A DNA stretch of 64,000 bases from Rapana venosa (Eukaryota > Mollusca > Gastropoda > Neogastropoda > Muricidae), in assembly GCA_028751875.1 (NCBI GenBank), contig CM054135.1, positions 10,741,131 through 10,805,130 on the forward strand. The letters are read 5' to 3'. Of the stretch, positions 50,901 through 53,900 are shown in pieces (within the stretch, counting starts at the first letter, position 1; every line of letters begins with the position of its first letter). Made by a program: the position numbers and the translations under genes. Under the pieces are notes generated by a model that made no database searches, was not told the origin of the DNA, and saw only the letters and a list, made by a program, of their open reading frames with translations.

Positions 50901-53900
50901 GACCAACACCAACACACACACACACACACTCTCACACAGCCAGCAACGCAGGCGCTGTGTGTTACCTGTTTCTGCCCCAGGCATGCATGGCACCTGACAT
51001 GGAGAGAGAAAACGACTGGTTCCCCCCTGCCGCCACCTGCGAGACAGGGAGGCCACTCAGACAGACCAGCTTCTCCGGGTGTCCTTCACCCCTCCCGTCG
51101 TCCCCAGGCCCAGCTGACCTTGGTCGTTGGCGCCCCAGGTCGTTATCGTCCCCTCTGATCGGAAAAAAAAAAAATGTTCATGGGAAAATTGATTTTTTTT
51201 TCTTTTCCATTTCTCTGCTAGAGCTCTAAGGTTCGCCAAAGGTGAGATTTTGTGTATGTGACTGTTTTTTACCGATCACGAAGGTAGCCATATTCTGACT
51301 TCAGGGATTTACGCTGGGTATGTTTGTGTTTCTGTAACCCACTGAATGCTAGCAAATTACTGGATCTTTAACATCCATATTTGATCTTCTGAATGTGTAT
51401 ATACATACAGGGAATTACGGCACTAGCAGGTCTGCACTTGGAAGCTAACCTGGGAGATTGGAAAAATCCACACCGCTAATTCACCAGATGCCGCCAAGAT
51501 TCGAACCCATGACTTCATAGACCAAGACTGAAGTCGAACATCTAATCACCCGCTATGAATCTGTCAAACTGATTGATACATACATAGCGAACCAGAAGTT
51601 CAGCTCAACGCAATTCTCTGCAGCTACTTACACGTCTTCATGCTTAGATGGCTGCTGTACAATTTGACACCTCGCTCACAACAGGACAAGATGCAAGTGC
51701 TTATTCTCAGCCTGAAGGACCTATGAACGTCTTTCTCTTTGTTCCTTCCTCAGATGAGCTCCGAGTTCATCAATTCGCAGATTTAGAACCTAGTCAGTAA
51801 AGCTCAAGTCAAGTCAATACACTTTAATCATCCCATACAATTACAATACTGACAGGCAATTGATTACCATCAAATCTCAAGACACAAAAAAGCTATATTT
51901 CCTATTGGTTTACCTTCCAAAATGACTTCAAATAAAAATGTCAGGAAACACACACACCCAACACAACGACGGCATGCGCACAAAACACATACACACATAC
52001 AATGTGAACACAACATGTTCAAGGATTTAATAACTCATCTCGGACCCTAACCCCCCTAAACACCAATACAGCAGCCAGGTTGCTAGTACTACCCTTTGTC
52101 TCTTGTGAGACCAAATTGTTGAACACAAATGTTACCCACCCCCCCAAAAAAAACACCATGACTAGAAGACATAAAAATTATATTTACGCACAGCACATAA
52201 CAACACATACACACGCACATGCGTGCGTGTGCGAACACACCCACACCATACACCAATGTATGAATTCAATGTTTTAAAGACCATTGACTAGAAGACAGAC
52301 TTATTTCACACACCCACCCACCAACCTACACCACACATATATATTGACTACATTCATAACAATGACAATCAGGCGAGTAAAATTCGGAGAAATGTAAAAA
52401 CTAGGTAGTCAACGTCATTGTGAATTCAGAATTCGAATGCTTACTGGCACAACGCAACTGTTCTCCCCTCCATTTAGGTTGCTGCATTCGGACTTCAGGC
52501 ATGGTGTCTAAACATCACACCAGCGTGCATGCATTTTTAAAAAATGTTGTCATCTGTTCCTACCGACACGATATGGCCTACTCTTTTGAAAGGTGGAACT
52601 GATTGTTAAGGCGTGTGCAAGATGTTCTGCATGCATTCACACATGCAAAATAAACACAAAAAACCAACTTTAGCAAAGTGGAGAAAGATGAAAATAAGAC
52701 AAATGATTCTGGATAAAGAAAGAGTAATCAGCAGGTGTAAAACAACTACATTACCAAAAAGAAAACCCTTTATGACATAAATATTCAGAAAAACAAAAAA
52801 ACAAACGTCGCCACCACCAGCACCACCACTCCCAAATGATAAAAACAACAACAAAAAATGGGAGAAAGCAAAAGTGAAAAGAGCACATACCACTGGTCAT
52901 GGCAATGCAGTGTCGACTGCCACAGGCAATCTGTACCACACTGTGAATTGCCAATGTCTTCAAAAGCCTGCAGAAACAACAAAACACAGGCATGATATCA
53001 ATTTCAATCTGATTCTGAGTTTCCCTGATGGAGAAAAAAAAGAAGAAGACAATATCTTTAACTGACAACATACTGTCTCCTGCAGTGTCACCAAAGTCAC
53101 TTTCTCTGATCACAATGGCATCCGAGTCTCTTAAGGAGATTCTTTGCCTTTTTTTTTTTTCAAAAACATTTTTCAAGTTCATGTTATACATTGCTACATA
53201 TTATAGCATGGTTTTTCAGTATAGAGAAAGATATAAGAAAAGACAAAGAAAGAAAACTATAAAAGAAGAAAAGAGAAAGTTAGAAACAAAAAAGATGTGA
53301 CAGACAGATCGAGGTCTCAATACAACATGGGTTGCAATACATTGAAGAACAACATTTTGTTGTTGTTGTTATGAGTATTCTATTTTGCTTTACGATTAGT
53401 TGACTTGTATAGCATAAAACATGATCATAGTGCAATAATTTTACTTATAAGACAAGGCTAAAAGAGAAAACACAAAGTAACAGTATGAAGTCTGTGGGTA
53501 TTAGCAGTAAACAGAACCTATAGTTTCATTACAAGCAAAAAACCAAAAAACCAAAAAACAAACAAACCCTGCCAAGCATTTATAATTTACAAAACATTTT
53601 TTCCTGAGAAAAGAGAACTAATGATATATCTTTCTTACATACCAGGGCAAACTGACACTAGTTCATAATATAGATAAGTGTGTGGCAGATGGGGAGGGGG
53701 GAAGGGTGTTGATTACAATCTCAAGGGGATCATACTCCTATGTTCTTCAAACAGCACTACTCAAAATTCTGCACAACCTTTTAACAAAATCGGTGTTTAT
53801 GACCAAACAGAAAAAATCTTTATATAGAACAGCACAGGCTGAAGCCAACACGAACACACTTGGGAATGCGACGCAGTTCATCGGTGACCTTGCCCCTGCC

